A stretch of 64,000 nt of DNA from Nilaparvata lugens (Eukaryota; Arthropoda; Insecta; Hemiptera; Delphacidae): positions 41,955,295-42,019,294 of the forward strand of contig NC_052507.1 in NCBI RefSeq assembly GCF_014356525.2. Direction: 5' to 3'. The position numbers and the translations under genes were made by a program. The notes beneath the pieces were generated by a model. It saw only the letters and a list, made by a program, of their open reading frames with translations, was not told the origin of the DNA and ran no database searches. Each line of letters opens with the position of its first letter. The first letter of the stretch is position 1. Positions 23,045 to 36,200 of this stretch are shown here, one piece after another.

Positions 23045-23984
23045 CAGAGTGTGTGAAAAGTCCGAGAACCTCTTAATATCTCATACGCAAAGAAAATTTG
23101 ACGGTGGGTGTGATTGGGGATCCTACACAAATTGAAAAAACTACTTTATTATAATGACTTTAAAAATCTGGTCCGCCATCTTGGATCCGTCATATTGAAT
23201 GCAACTTCATTTTTTTTCAACAAATAATAGGAAGGTGGTCGTTCGATACATAATTTCGATAGGGAATTTGAAGAAAAAATAAATGGTGAAAACCGCATAT
23301 CGATACCTCAAACCGTTTCGGAAATATTTACATTATCAATCAATACTATTCTAAGCAGAAAAGAAAGAAAAAAGTCTGTGAACGGCTTAGTATCTCATAA
23401 AGAGAAGTGATTCCAAGGTAGGTGAGATTAGTGATACTACTCGAATAGAAAATACTACTTTACTATGACTTTAAAAATCTGGTCCCCTATCTTGGATCCG
23501 CCATTTTGAATGCAACTTTATTTTTTTAAATAGGAAGGTGGTCATGAGATACATGATTTCGATACGGAATTTCAAGGAAAAATGAATGGCGAAAACCGCA
23601 CATCGATATCGCAAACCGTTCAGAAGATATTCACATTATCAATCAGTACCATGCAAATCAGAAATGTAATACATGAGTGGTATTGATTAAAAATGTGAAT
23701 ATCTTCTAAACGGTTTGAGATATCGATGTGCGGTTTCCGCCATTCATTTTTTCTTCAAATTCCCTATCGAAATCATGTATCGCATGATACCGATACCGAT
23801 CCCACCTTCCTATTTAAAAAAGTGAAGTTGCATTCTATATGGCGGATCCAAGATGGCGGAACAGATTTTTAAAGTCATTGTAAAGTAGTTTTTTCAATTT
23901 GAGTAGGATCCCCAATCACACCCACTGTCAAATTACCTTTGTGTATGAGATATTAAGCCGTTCTCGGACTTTTCACCCACTCTG
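23045..23984. mobile_element. Inverted-repeat element, copy 2, with an extra internal duplication
   Basis: The ends match copy 1 at 9819-10430: the left end CAGAGTGTGTGAAAAGTCCG and the right end CGGACTTTTCACCCACTCTG. It is about 330 bp longer because the left arm is present twice. The word AAAGTCTGTGAACGGCTTAG near 23370 restarts the arm, followed again by the GATCCGCC and AGGAAGGTGGTC words. TATA lies on the left and TAGA on the right, consistent with a TA duplication. Confidence 0.88.
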
Positions 23985-26900
23985 TAGACTGAGCAGGCCG
24001 GACGTAATGAGTATTATGGAGTGCAATCAGTTTCATGTGCTCACCTATTACCATTGTTAATTAAAATTAACATGTATCGAGAGTATGTAAGTACTCGTGA
24101 ATATGTTGGAGAGATGAAGGGGGAAAAGATTGACAACAAGATCATATTTTGTGCAATCTATTTGTGAGAAAATTTCCATTTATGTGTTGATAGGCAGAGC
24201 CTCTGGATGTGTACATGTGAAGTATAAATGTGATGTAAGAAAATATTAGTTACAGAATTTGTCTATAACAGGAGAATGTAATCATCGATTTTAAACGTGT
24301 TGTTTATTTTATTTGTGGATTGGTATTATTCCTTGGTATTTATTATTCCTTAACTTGCTGTACTGGGGGCTTTTGAATGCAAAATACAATCATGCATTTC
24401 AGGAAATTCAACAATGATGAATCGTTCTATATTATTGATTTAAACTTATTATTTGATCTCTGATCAACGACCAAACTACAGATCACATTATTTTTCAACT
24501 TGAATACTACATGAAACCGAATCCAATCCTTCTCAAATACGATATTTTGAGTTTTAAAAGTACAAATTAAAATGTAAATCAAGCTACAGATTGTTGCAGA
24601 TTTAAAGCCTAAAATACATTACTCCTCATGGAAACTACTCAACTCTCATACTATATCATTCCTTTCAAACCTCTTTCAGAAAAGAAACTCATTTTTAAAT
24701 GACATCTTTTCTATGAATAATTCTATCCCCGAACGCAATGAAACTACAATTAATCAAAATACCCAAGGCATTCCCTCAAGGTGAAGCCAACTGTGTCGGT
24801 GATTAAGACACAGTGTCTCATGCTCATTAAAGACTGCGTTGCGTGTGTGCAAGCAGCAAGCAGCCTGCCTCAGCCAAGAATGTAATGTCTCGTTATCTGG
24901 TAGTTGGGTATTTGCGGAGCGCGCGTACTTCTGTCGTAGCGAGCAGATGAAACTCATAAATAGCATCTGCTTTCGCGAGCGAACTTATAAAATTGCACTG
25001 CGATGGGCCATTAAGTCAATTGTAGCGGCCATAACGTCTCTATAGACTTTCGGCAGTGGAATATCGCGTGGATTAACAGCGGCACCTGCTATTAATGCTC
25101 GCCGCTCGCGTTTATATTACGCTCATGAATTTGCAACTTGCTATCTTTTGCTGCCGACGCTTACCATTGTTGTCACTGTCTTCTTTGATTAATTCTTCAC
25201 ACACCTTCAACTTTCCATTACTTTCCATTAAAGATTGAATAGTTTAGCGCAGTTTACATATTATTACCATAATATAACCGGCAGTTGTGTTAGAGTAGCA
25301 CCTGTGCCGTGGGCATGAATCACTTTGCATCAATCTTAAGCGTAGCCGTGTCGCAGAATTCACTGATAACTCTTACTAGAATGAATAATAATGATAATAA
25401 TATTAAGTTGAAATAGTTGGAGAGACCAGAAAGTGGGTGATAATTAGATGGATCAAGTAATGGTTCCTATAACTTTTGCAGCGTTTGAAAATGATCTTCT
25501 ATATCGTCAAGTTGTATGGTATTGTTTCCAGCTCTGAAATATTCGAATCTCTGATGTGACAAATGTTTCCAGTAGGAATTAATATTTTCGAGGATGTATA
25601 CCATCTAGTCCAGATTGTTTGTACAGGTGCTAAGTAGAAATGAATGATGAGTACTTTGCTCGCTCAGGTATGGTGTCAGAGTTTCCAGGTCACACTTGTT
25701 GTATTTAAGAGACTCTGACAGGACTCAACGACTGGTTTTAGACAGCTGGGACCGACGGTTTAGAGTTTTCATCTTGAATGCGGGAGTAGCTCGATAAACA
25801 AAATCTGACCTCGCCGGGAGTAGGCTACAGGCGCTAAAATGTGCCAGTGCGCTAAATAATCCAGTATTGATTATTGATAATAATAATAATCTAGCATTGA
25901 AAATTATTCTGAATTCAAATTCAATTCGAACAAGTAGGCTATACTCTTTTATCTTTTCAAACTTGGGAACTCCCAAGAAATCCCAACTCCATTTCATTTC
26001 CAAGTTTCCTCCAGATATTCCATTCTTAAGATACGTGAATAATTTTACATGCCTCATGTTCGAATTGCTTGTGAGTGAAACAGAATATTTGCTAACAGGC
26101 AGCTGTCGGGGTTCAGCTGACTATACAGAGATATTTTGATTGTAGGAAATAATGTTGCAGCAAGCAGCACAACCGGGGCTTCAGCTTTGAGCTTTTCATG
26201 TTCGGTTGCTGGCTTTGATGAATTAGTGATCGCAAGAGAAATTAGAATGTCAGCAGCACCGAGCACTCAGCAGCCAGCGTCTTATTATTAAACGCAGCCG
26301 ACTGAATCGAACCAACTACAGTCGACGACACTTTTTATTCGGCGAATTCAACTGATGCGGATAAATTTATTCTGCCGGTGCACTTCTCGATTCGATGCTA
26401 TTAGCATCCAAAGTAGACGACAAAGCATTGTCGTCGCAGGCAGACCCCCAAGAACAAAACTGCACTGCGCTTCTTCAATCGAAGCTCGAGCAATATTCCG
26501 AACGGAAAATATTTCAGGTGATGCACGAAATGTAAATTGGCTGACGGTAGCCCGTTCAACTGACTGAACGTCGAAAAACATAATTTCCATTTTCTCTTTT
26601 TCAATGTGATTACTCAAGAGTACATCCACATCCAGATAGACTGCTTCTGATCAAGCGATTGGCATTTTCATTAAAAATTGACAGTATTTGCTAGTTTAAT
26701 GAGCGTCATAGTTGGTCTACAGAAATTCCAACTATCCAAGTTCATTCAGGTTCGAATTAATAAAATAATGATCAATTATTGAAAGTCGAAAGCCCCTCAG
26801 ATCTTGAATCCTATAATACTCAACACTTTGTTTATTGTGATATGAAAATTTATAATTCTAAATTTGTTATTTATTTGAAGAATATATATAATCTAGGATA

Positions 26901-27599
26901 TTAACTATAACTTCTAGCGATCACTATCATCGTCTATAAGTGAAACACATGAATAACAATAACAACAATCTGATTAAAGAAACTATTGTAGAAGATGAAG
27001 TTTCATGGGCTACTTTTCTTCAACAAGTATCATCATCCACAGTAATGTTGAATGTTACTGTTAATACTTTATTTAAGAAGTTTTAAAGTTGAATCATTCC
27101 ACAGTGAAGATGGACGAAAATAATAATGGATGGCTAGCAAATAATAATTCATTAATGATTGATTATATAATATACAATTATCAACGAAACTGTTGAATTT
27201 CCTGTTAACAGTATGGATTCAACAATAATGAATTTGATTGGAATATGGATATATCAGAATATATAAGACGACAAGATCATGGTATCCTGACCTTTTTTCA
27301 AGATGTGGTGGAAAGGCAACAACTGATAGAATGTGATTGAAGCCAATTTCAATTTATCAAATTTGAATAATGAAAGATGACATTTCTGTTTATTATCAGT
27401 TGTGAGAAAGGTTGATTGTAATGCATTGTCAGAATATCTTTCTAATAGGGGCAGACAGAGGATGGAACAGATAAATAAGTGGGTGATACAAAAATTTTTC
27501 TTCGACATCAGTCAAATAATATTATAATTACTAGTAATTTATTGTTAACTTCGATTTTTGTAGCTTTGATTATTAGTAAATAAATTTTTATATTGTCTA
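23985..27599. other. Intron sequence with patches of higher GC
   Basis: The stretches 24770-25160 and 26150-26570 are less AT-rich and not obviously repetitive, with no coding frame that has splice sites. They could be intronic regulatory sequence, but this is a guess from composition alone. The rest is AT-rich and featureless. Confidence 0.35.
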
Positions 27600-27770
27600 A
27601 ACAGCTGATACTCTCACTCAGCGGTCAGGGTTTTGCCCTTGCTGGGTGGTGCCATGTAATTTTAATTTATTTGTAAACTAGCATAATATTATAATCTAGA
27701 ATATTTCTTTTGTAAGTTTTTTATTTCGTATTTGTTTTTATGGGCAATAAAGATGTTTAAAAAAAAATAC
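27600..27770 (+). repeat. LINE- or SINE-like 3' tail
   Basis: The stretch contains GTCAGGGTTTTGCCCTTGCT and GGGTGGTGCC and ends with CAATAAAGATGTTTAAAAAA, that is, a polyadenylation signal followed by an A run. It looks like the 3' end of a retrotransposed copy; no coding part is attached. Confidence 0.5.
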
Positions 27771-27846
27771 GAACTATGTGAATCATTAAGCATAAACTGC
27801 GAAGATTAGAATACCATTAACTACAGTATAATATTTATTCACAGAC

Positions 27847-27924
27847 CTGATAGTTGTATGGTTGAATGGCCTGATAGTATGGCTGCCATGGAATCCAGTG
27901 GTCCATCAGACTAACGTAATGAGA
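27847..27924 (-). CDS. Zinc-finger gene, candidate upstream exon (aromatic/Gln-rich)
   Basis: 78 bp (26 codons), acceptor TGCATTTTTAG before 27924 and donor CAG/GTCTGT at 27847, phase 0 at both ends. This matches the phase 0 start of exon 22752-22976. The peptide reads SHYVSLMDHWIPWQPYYQAI then QPYNYQ, a composition (Trp, Tyr, Gln, Pro) unlikely from random AT-rich DNA. It has no stop and no overlap with a repeat. It would lie N-terminal of the zinc finger. The donor is not ideal (GTCTGT), and I could not find the preceding exon, so this remains a candidate rather than a certain exon. Confidence 0.6.
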
Positions 27925-30585
27925 CTAAAAATGCAAATCACAGACACTAGCAATACAGTTCGCGCCCTAACTAAATAAATACGATGAACACTCCCGACAG
28001 ACAGTAAGGAGATCACACTTGGTCTCGTCCATACTCTTCCCGAGAATGACCCAATCTCAGATCCAGTTCCATTCGGATGTGTCCAAGAGGACATCCTCCT
28101 CCTCCCCTCCCTCGGTCAGATTCACCCCTTTCAGAAGCCCGCCAATGACCGGTCTCAAACTTCATAATTCCAAGGAAGAAGATCGTGATTATAGATTCCA
28201 TTACATCATCAGGCTGTCATAACCCTCCCCCATTACAGTTTGATTGGTCGGAACATGAAAATGATATTTTTGGTTTTTGGTAGTGAATGTAAAATGACTT
28301 ATTCATATATTATTTTAATACGGTCCAGTACAGTTCGGTTATGGTTGCTCGAGAGAAAAAAATGAGACATTTGGTTGAATCCTTGGAATTTAAATATGAA
28401 CACATGAAACTTTTAATATATTATTCATTGGATAGAGCATTCAATATAATAGTCGGAAAATAGGAAACATGCTTCTTATATTTCTCAATTTCGTCTCAAA
28501 TCGTCCACTTGACCATTTCATTAATCTTGAAATTTTACTAATCAAAATACTTATAACGGCAAGTAGGCATCCGCTATATATCTCTTTGATATATATATAT
28601 ATATCTTTCTTGATCCATGAAACAAGATCACGTCAAAAGATTGGAACACATACATAATAGAGTCTGTCAATAAGTTATTATGCCTATATGGTTTCAGTGG
28701 TTGTGTAGATCATTGCAGGTCTATGCTAGAGGCAGCTGAAAAATTCTTCAACATCATAAAAAGGGTTTAAGCAGAGCCACGAGGGTAGAGTTGTTTTTTG
28801 AATTCCAAGTTTCCCATGTTTCTAAATTTTAGGAACAATTCATTGTATGCGCTATCTATACAATAAACTATCAACTTATTACAAATTGATATGTTTTCAT
28901 GGTTCTCTTCTCAATAATTTCAAAAATGTCATACTTATTGTATGATATTATTGCTCTGGGATACTTAGTGAGGAAACTGCGAAATGTATTGTTATCCATA
29001 AGATATTAATGTATGTATTAATTGGATAATGAATTGTTATTCGACCCTCAGAAAATTGACAGTGGCGTTTCTTGGAATATCACATCATTAATTGTCCAAA
29101 AAGAACAAAAACACTTACTCGGTTTTGTATCTTATACAAGTGTTCTTCAAAGAAAATATTTAAATTACTTGAATAATATTTAATAATAAGTAATGTCGTG
29201 TGCCGAATTTTTTTTTTTGAGATTATAACTTTTCCAAGATAAAATTTTATTAGAGTGCTGGATTAACGTTGTGATTTTCTCACTGTATCGGAGTAGTTTC
29301 ATGATGTCATTCTGCGCATTACGTAATTAAATTCTAATATTTCCTCTATTGTTTTCCAACGTTTTCCTAGAGTACTTAGAATTGTTGTAGACACAAAATC
29401 ATCATAGAAAATCAGTTGAACGTCCATTCTATTGCTGAGTCTTCTACTTTGAATGAGGGAATTTTCCTGTATTCTGTCCTTGTTAGTTTTATTCCTTTCT
29501 CGTTCTATAGAGGGAATTTATTGTCGTCCCCACCACGTCCTTTTTAATTGGTAATTTTCTTTTGGCTACATTGCCAGCCCTGATACCTATTTTTGAGCCT
29601 GATTCGGTCGACTTAGAGACCTGAACAGAAGACCGCTTTTAGATTCTGTAGAGTACAGACATGTTTTCTGAGCTTAATTATTTATTGGCCTGATTGAATA
29701 ATGTCTTTTCCAGACAGTTTTTCGTTCTCTCCTGGAGACTAAAGTTATTATTCTGAATCATTTATCAGATCAGTTTGAAATCGCTAATCTTTATATTAAA
29801 TTATCAATGTCATAGTTGATTTCCATTCAGAGCGGTTGACTGCTGCACTTTATTATTATTGTAGGCTATGGATTAGTGACAGTCGAAAACCCATTTAAGG
29901 GTGAGTAATGAATATTTTATAGTATTGTTGTATTGTCTTTATTTTAATAATTTTGATATTACTTTGATATTACAGGTAACAACCCCTGATTTAACAGTTC
30001 ATCGTAATTCTGACCCTCTGTAATTGTGAGTAAAGTTTGAAATACTCACTGGTTGTACTTCATCTGCAACTCTGTAACTGTTAATCATTCTTTTAACTAG
30101 TAATTTCTTTTCATAATCCCATTCATTATAGATTTCAAATTTTACAATTAAAACCTATTTTATTCAATGTAAATTGTATGTATGTATTGTATTCATTAGA
30201 TGATTTCATGAGAAATCATTCATTGAATACAATATTTAGTATGTTATTTATTTTAGCATTACCAAGAAGTTGTGACTTGTGTTGCAGGTTTTTATGTGTG
30301 TGTGTGTGTGTGTGTATTCTTGAATACTCATTCGAGGATCGTGCTGTAAATATGTCTTGCTGTCGAACGAGGGCTTACGAATTTGCCGACCGAGATGGCC
30401 GGTGATATCAGACATCTGACCTTGCCGTGCGGGGCTGAAAGACGATCTTCGATTTGACGCCACTAGCCCGATGCCTCGAGGCCATCACCCTTCATCCTCA
30501 TCCATCACCCTTTGGACACCGGACTCGAGGACGACAGATCTTAGATAAGTACTTGATACCCCCACTACAATATCAGATGTGCCCC
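27925..30585. other. Unassigned sequence upstream of the first recognised exon
   Basis: Presumed intron of the zinc-finger gene. A short (TA)n tract lies near 28590-28604. A GC-richer stretch at 28020-28160 is open on both strands without convincing splice sites. A (TG)n tract lies at 30295-30314. No exon was recognised. Confidence 0.4.
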
Positions 30586-30963
30586 GTATTAAAGACGTAT
30601 TGTATTTGGTCTCTTAAAGACATGTGTATTCGGTCTCTTAAAGACAGGAGTATCTGGTCTCTTAAAGACGTATTGTATTTGGTCTCTTAAAGACATGAGT
30701 ATTTGATCTCTTAAAGACGTATTGTATTTGGTCTCTTAAAGACATGTGTATTCTGTCTCTTAAAGACAGGAGTACCTGGTCTCTTGAAGACGTATTGTAT
30801 TTGGTCTCTTATAGACATGAGTATTTGGTCTTTTAAAGACATGAGTATTTGATCTCTTAAAGACAGGAGTATCTGGTCTCTTAAAGACGTATTGTATTTG
30901 GTCTCTTATAGACATGAGTATATGATCTCTTAAAGACATTTTGTGTTGGTCTCTTAAAGACAA
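30586..30963 (+). repeat. Minisatellite, about 24-bp unit around GGTCTCTTAAAGAC
   Basis: About 16 units of GTATTTGGTCTCTTAAAGAC plus four variable bases (ATGA, AGGA, GTAT). Each unit carries the near-palindrome GTCTCTTAAAGAC. Variants include TCTTATAGAC and TCTTGAAGAC. Alternating unit types (GTATTGTATTTG, then ATGAGTATTTG) suggest a higher-order pattern. Confidence 0.93.
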
Positions 30964-32365
30964 ATTGATTATTAGATTATATAGTATAAGATTTGACAAT
31001 TCAATCAAAAAGGGTTTTCTTCAACTAATTCCCATAACATTTTGGCAGAAACTTCCATGTCAACTTGAGAAAGTGATCTTATTCAAGCTCATATTTTCTT
31101 GAAAAAGGTGGTTAAGAATCTATATGGTATTTTTGAAATATGGTAACAAGCTCACCAAAAAGCAAGGAAGCAAACAACTTTCATTATTCCATACGTGATC
31201 AGACTGTCACTAAAACTTTTATTTCACTTTTTGAATGTTAAAATAAATTAATATAGTTTTTGTTCTCATTAATTACAATTTATTCTTTTTTTATACGATT
31301 TTAAAACATTTTGTCCAGCTACGTATTTGTTTAGCATCCATTTCCAGCTAGAAATCTACCTGAATGGAACATAAAACATTATGCGTAGAATATTAAAAGA
31401 GCACAAGTGGTTTTTTAATGGAATACATCTGAATTCCGAGTTCTTTCCTCATTTATATTGACATGTAATTCAATTTTCTCTCATGCATCAACTCTCTGGA
31501 TTGGATTCCGCACCGCAAGCATTTCCAGAGAGAACTCTTGTTTCCGGTAAGAGCACGTGAAAAAAGGCAAGCCGGCATCCATTATTATGCTCGAGTACTT
31601 TTTCCTTGTCACGAAGCGTGCGTAATTAATTTCGGCGAGATTTTTGAAAGTGCTTTTTTAGAAAGCGACCCTTTTAAGGGCTGGTCAGTCCGGCTGACCT
31701 TTTGTGACCACCCTCCCGACAGGTTCGCCCCAATGCCCCCAACAACGGATACAAAACGAATTAACAGGTTACAGGAACAAGAGTGAACCTGTACTTCTGT
31801 AAAAATATGAAATTTCTACCACTTTCATTCGCGCCCATACGAGTTTGTTGGCAGCAATCTTTTAATTCCTCTAAACACTTATATATTGTAATGTATTCAA
31901 CCCCTAAAACTTGTCGGACGTTCCCATTCCCTTTTTGACTTGATCTATTAGCAAAAGTAGCTTGTTCATTAAAAACTGGCAGAACACTCGTTTCAGCAAA
32001 CCATCATACCTGTTAGAAAATGCTTGATAAAACGATGGAATTCTTATGAAATGCGATGATTCATACCAAAAATGCCTAATGTAACACCCATGTAGTAAGT
32101 GAAATGGACTATATTATTCTTCCTCTATCATTTACCCGACAAATATACATAAATTCAGTTACGTCATGATACAATACACATAGTTAAACTAACTAAAAAC
32201 ATCGATATTGATTCTCAGTCGTTATAAGGGCCCTTATGTACCATCTACGGTTAACGCTAAACCACGTTTACTTGATATGTTTTCATTTATCATAATGCGT
32301 TCCATACGGGGTTTAAACGAACAGCTGACATTCCTCCGTTAAAACCGAGTATCAGCCTATTTTTA
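30964..32365. other. Unassigned sequence
   Basis: Presumed intron or intergenic DNA. A GC-richer stretch at 31500-31780 has no supported exon. No repeats were recognised. Confidence 0.35.
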
Positions 32366-32518
32366 CTTTCCTTGCCCTATTACCATAGTTAAGGAAAGTA
32401 TTGCTTTCCGAAAGGAATTGAGGTACCCCAATTTCTAAATTTCTATACGTTTCAAGGTCCCCTGAGACCAGAAAAGTGGTTTTTGGTATTGCTCTGTATG
32501 TATGTATGTATGTATGTA

Positions 32519-32597
<79 letters not shown>

Positions 32598-33203
32598 ACG
32601 ATATCTCATGTCCCAATAAACGGAATGACTTGAAATTTGGAACTTAAGGTCCTTACAATATAAGGATACGACAAGAACATTTTCGATCAAATGCAATGAG
32701 GCGACAAAAATGCCGAAAATGTTGTCAAAAACAGGGGTCTCGTGATTTTCTCGAAAAGGCCCAATCGATTTTGATCAAATTTATACCTTCAATTGTCATT
32801 GATAAGCTCTATCAACTGCCACAAGTCCCATACCTGTAAAACTTTCAGGAGCTCCGCCCCATCTATGCAAATTTTGATTTTAGATTTTCAATTATCAGGT
32901 CTCAGATATAATTTAAACGAAAAATTTCGAGTGGAAAAGATTGAGCATTAAAATCTCTTCAATCAATGTCCAGTAACATTTTCACGTTAAATTGAAAATA
33001 AGCTTGAAATTTGGGAAAATGTGATTATTCAATTGCAAACTGGTGGCAACTGTTGATCCTATCAAATCATTCACTATGAAGAGATCGCGTGTGTCTCCAG
33101 CGTTATTGTCCTGTCACCAGCTGGCTCAGATCTTTGAATAGTGGAGTATAGATGCGCGTGAACACTAGCGTCAGTTGATCAATTTTCATAACGGCAAGGA
33201 AAG
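32366..33203. mobile_element. TIR-bounded dispersed repeat with internal (TATG)n/(TG)n
   Basis: It starts with CTTTCCTTGCC (32366-32376) and ends with GGCAAGGAAAG (33193-33203), an 11-bp perfect inverted pair. The interior carries words I recall from a very common planthopper repeat (GGTACCCCAATTTCTAAATT, CGATATCTCATGTCCCAATA, AAACTTTCAGGAGCTCCGCC). No transposase frame is visible. The family is recalled, not searched. Confidence 0.75.
32497..32595 (+). repeat. Microsatellite (TATG)n then (TG)n
   Basis: About seven TATG units followed by about 36 TG units. Confidence 0.98.
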
Positions 33204-36200
33204 TTGTGTTAGTGTGCCACACCAGATTTTTTTTTAGTATGTTTCTCCTCAAATTATGTGATTTGGATGATTTGAATTTCATGACTAGACTCAAACAATG
33301 CTTCCACATAATGCTTATGAAAGGTAATAAATAATAATAGTTATTACAACTAACAATGGAGAAAAATTGCTTTCAAATATAATATTATTCATGGAAGAGC
33401 CTTTCAGAGCATTGATGAATTATTTATTTACTTGAAGCATCGTTGATACTATTTCATGATTATTTTACCTGTAGCACAGCACGAAGCTACGAAGCTTCTT
33501 GTCAATTAAAGTTGTTTGATTATTGAAATTAAAGTTTCTGTTAGTAGCCTACGTGCAAAACTAGAAAATCAAGCCCATTTTCAATAGATTTTCCGAATAA
33601 AATAATTATTTATAAATAAATTACGTTTGTGAAAAAACTCTTATTATAGCATGAAAAGTAGAAGGCAACAGGCCTGATTCAAATCACCTGAACATATTCG
33701 AACTCACGGAAACTTCAGGTGGAAAAACCAATTCCATTCCACAGTTCTCCAGAACAGCACAACAGTACCATGAATTTAGAAAATACCGAAACAACCTGTG
33801 AAAAAAGAAAATTTTTTCTCGTTTCGCTGCAGCAAAATGTTGAAGAATTGTTAAATGGAGAGAAAAGAGCGGCCGGCAAAATCAACGTTATTTAGCGGAA
33901 AAAGAGAAACCATCTCCGGACTCTGTCCAAAGCTCCGCGGGCAACAGAAAAATGCTGAAATCAACTTCAACGTGCTCGACTCGGCTCCAGCCTACGCGCT
34001 TCCATGGAATACTGAATTGAAAGAACGCATAAAAATCCACTTAGTAATCGAACAGTCTGTCAATTCGTATAGAAATTCACACTAAATTATAAAAAAGTAC
34101 GTTCGTCAGAATGTTTATTGTAGATTTCGTATTTGAAATAATGATCATGTCAGTGAATTTTTTTTATTGATTAATGAGAATTCATGATGATCATCATAAT
34201 TCCTTGAATGAGAGAAAATGGATTCCAGGTTGCAGATGACGTAATTTGAGCCTATACAGAAAAGGTTCATGATAGTTATTGTTTATAAATAGGAAATTGA
34301 ACATTATTTTTGCATCAGTCCTTTTTATATTCCTTTCCTCATTCTTCAGTCTTTCAGTTTCTTTTCTTTCAGTTTTTATCACAGATCTATCTGTTTATTC
34401 AGGCTATGGTTTTATTTATTGTTGTATAAATTTTAATATTATAAGTTTTTAGAAGGTTAATGGATTTATTAATTCACAAAGTAACTAAGAATCAATGTAT
34501 AGGTGTATAAAGTATAGAGTTACAGTAAGTATATAAGTAAATATCATATTAAGTATATGGTCATGTTATTTGAGGCAAAATAATAGGTATTAAGTTGAAT
34601 AGAACAAAAGTACACTGATATGTCCAATAAGTTGTTTTCAAAATTATTGTGAAACAATTTGTTATCATTTCCCAAATCAGGCTTCCATATGTTATTTCAG
34701 ATGTTTTCAGGATTTTGTCTGTTCTCTAGAGAAAAGTGAACTCGAGAGGTCATTGCACCCTTTACTCAAATTTTCTAAAAAATACAGTTCCATGTGCATG
34801 TACTCTACTACAAGAAGGGAGAGGTAGGTGAGATAGGGTAGCCCTATCTTGTGGAAGGGCTAGTTGCAATTTTTAAATCCAGGAAACATAGAGCAGTGAT
34901 CATTCTAGCCCAATGCCCATTCTCTAAGAAATGTCTGGAAATACAACGGTCTATAACCAGTTTAATAATTTTTCAATCATATTCAGATTCACTTGCTGAA
35001 AAATTTTATTTGTTCAGTGAGCTGCCTCCCTATAAAATTTGATACTTTCCAGATAAAAGAGAAGAAACATTGTACAATTGAGCGTTTTGGCTTTCTCAAG
35101 AATGAATACTTCCCTTCTATTCATTTCTGTATTGAACTCAAGTGGTCTTCAACTTCAACAGCCATTTAAATTTGTATCATCTGAGGGGATCATTGTATGG
35201 ATTCGAGTGAAAATTTTTCATCAAAGCTGGGGGAGTATTTCTTGAAGAGAAACAAGTTTGGAGTCTACATCCATTCAGATCGTTTGACGACTTGCCTGCA
35301 AACTAATTCTGGCATAATCTAACAAATGATGGGGAAATTGTCCAAAGAGATATTTGAGAGAGTAAGATACAGAAAGATATATATTCAGTTCGACACAGAG
35401 TGAAATCTATAGAAGGAATGACACAAAAATTACTAAAACTTTGAAAACATTCAAAACAAACTCTAAGGATACTGTGACATAATGATTGTAAGTTATTGCC
35501 GACTACAACTATCGTGGCAGATAAAAAATATTCTTTTAGAAAGTGTAGGCTACTACGATACATGGCTCACAGCTACATTGCATTATCCAGCCAAAATGAA
35601 ATTTTAATGATAATCTTGAAGATTTCATAGGTTCAATGAACTTTAGTCTCATTAAGTTCTGATTCAAATTATATTTTTTGGTTAATGTTTTTCACGTTAT
35701 ACATGAGAAAAAATTGCTACTTATGCGAACAGGATCAATTCAAGAGAGGTTAGACTGAGTAACAGTTGAAATTGCATGAGAATAAGATATAATAGTAATA
35801 GTTATTTCCTACAAGTCTAATTTCTCATTCCAACAAGAATTAGTTTCTTTAGGTTATAGCTTATACAAAAGGGAGGAAATCTTGAGAAACAGGAATGAAT
35901 AGTGATTTCGAAGACTTTTATTATTCGTATTTTCTCAGGACTAGGTTTGTATTAACAACCCAAAAAACTAATGAAGTGATAATCATATTTGGAGATTATT
36001 TCTGTTCCAAATTTGGAAAAGGAACAGTTATGGGCTTAAAGCCTGTTGTTCCTTTCCCAATCATTCATAGTTGAGAATGATATTTGTATTTATAATGTAT
36101 TTATCAATGTATAAATAAATTGAAAATGATTGACTTGAGTGATGACTTACACAAAAGCAGAGTTATCCTTGAAACTGAGAGCAAGTGAAACAAGTGAAAC

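Noticed and set aside
28013..28201. GC-richer stretch open on both strands
   Set aside because: No convincing acceptor and donor pair on either strand and no domain; left as intron sequence.
30586..30963. CRISPR-like regular spacing
   Set aside because: The units are contiguous with no unique spacers, the host is an insect, and no cas-like gene is present. It is a minisatellite.
32352..32696. Minus-strand frame with a long Thr-His repeat
   Set aside because: It is only the translation of the (TG)n microsatellite.
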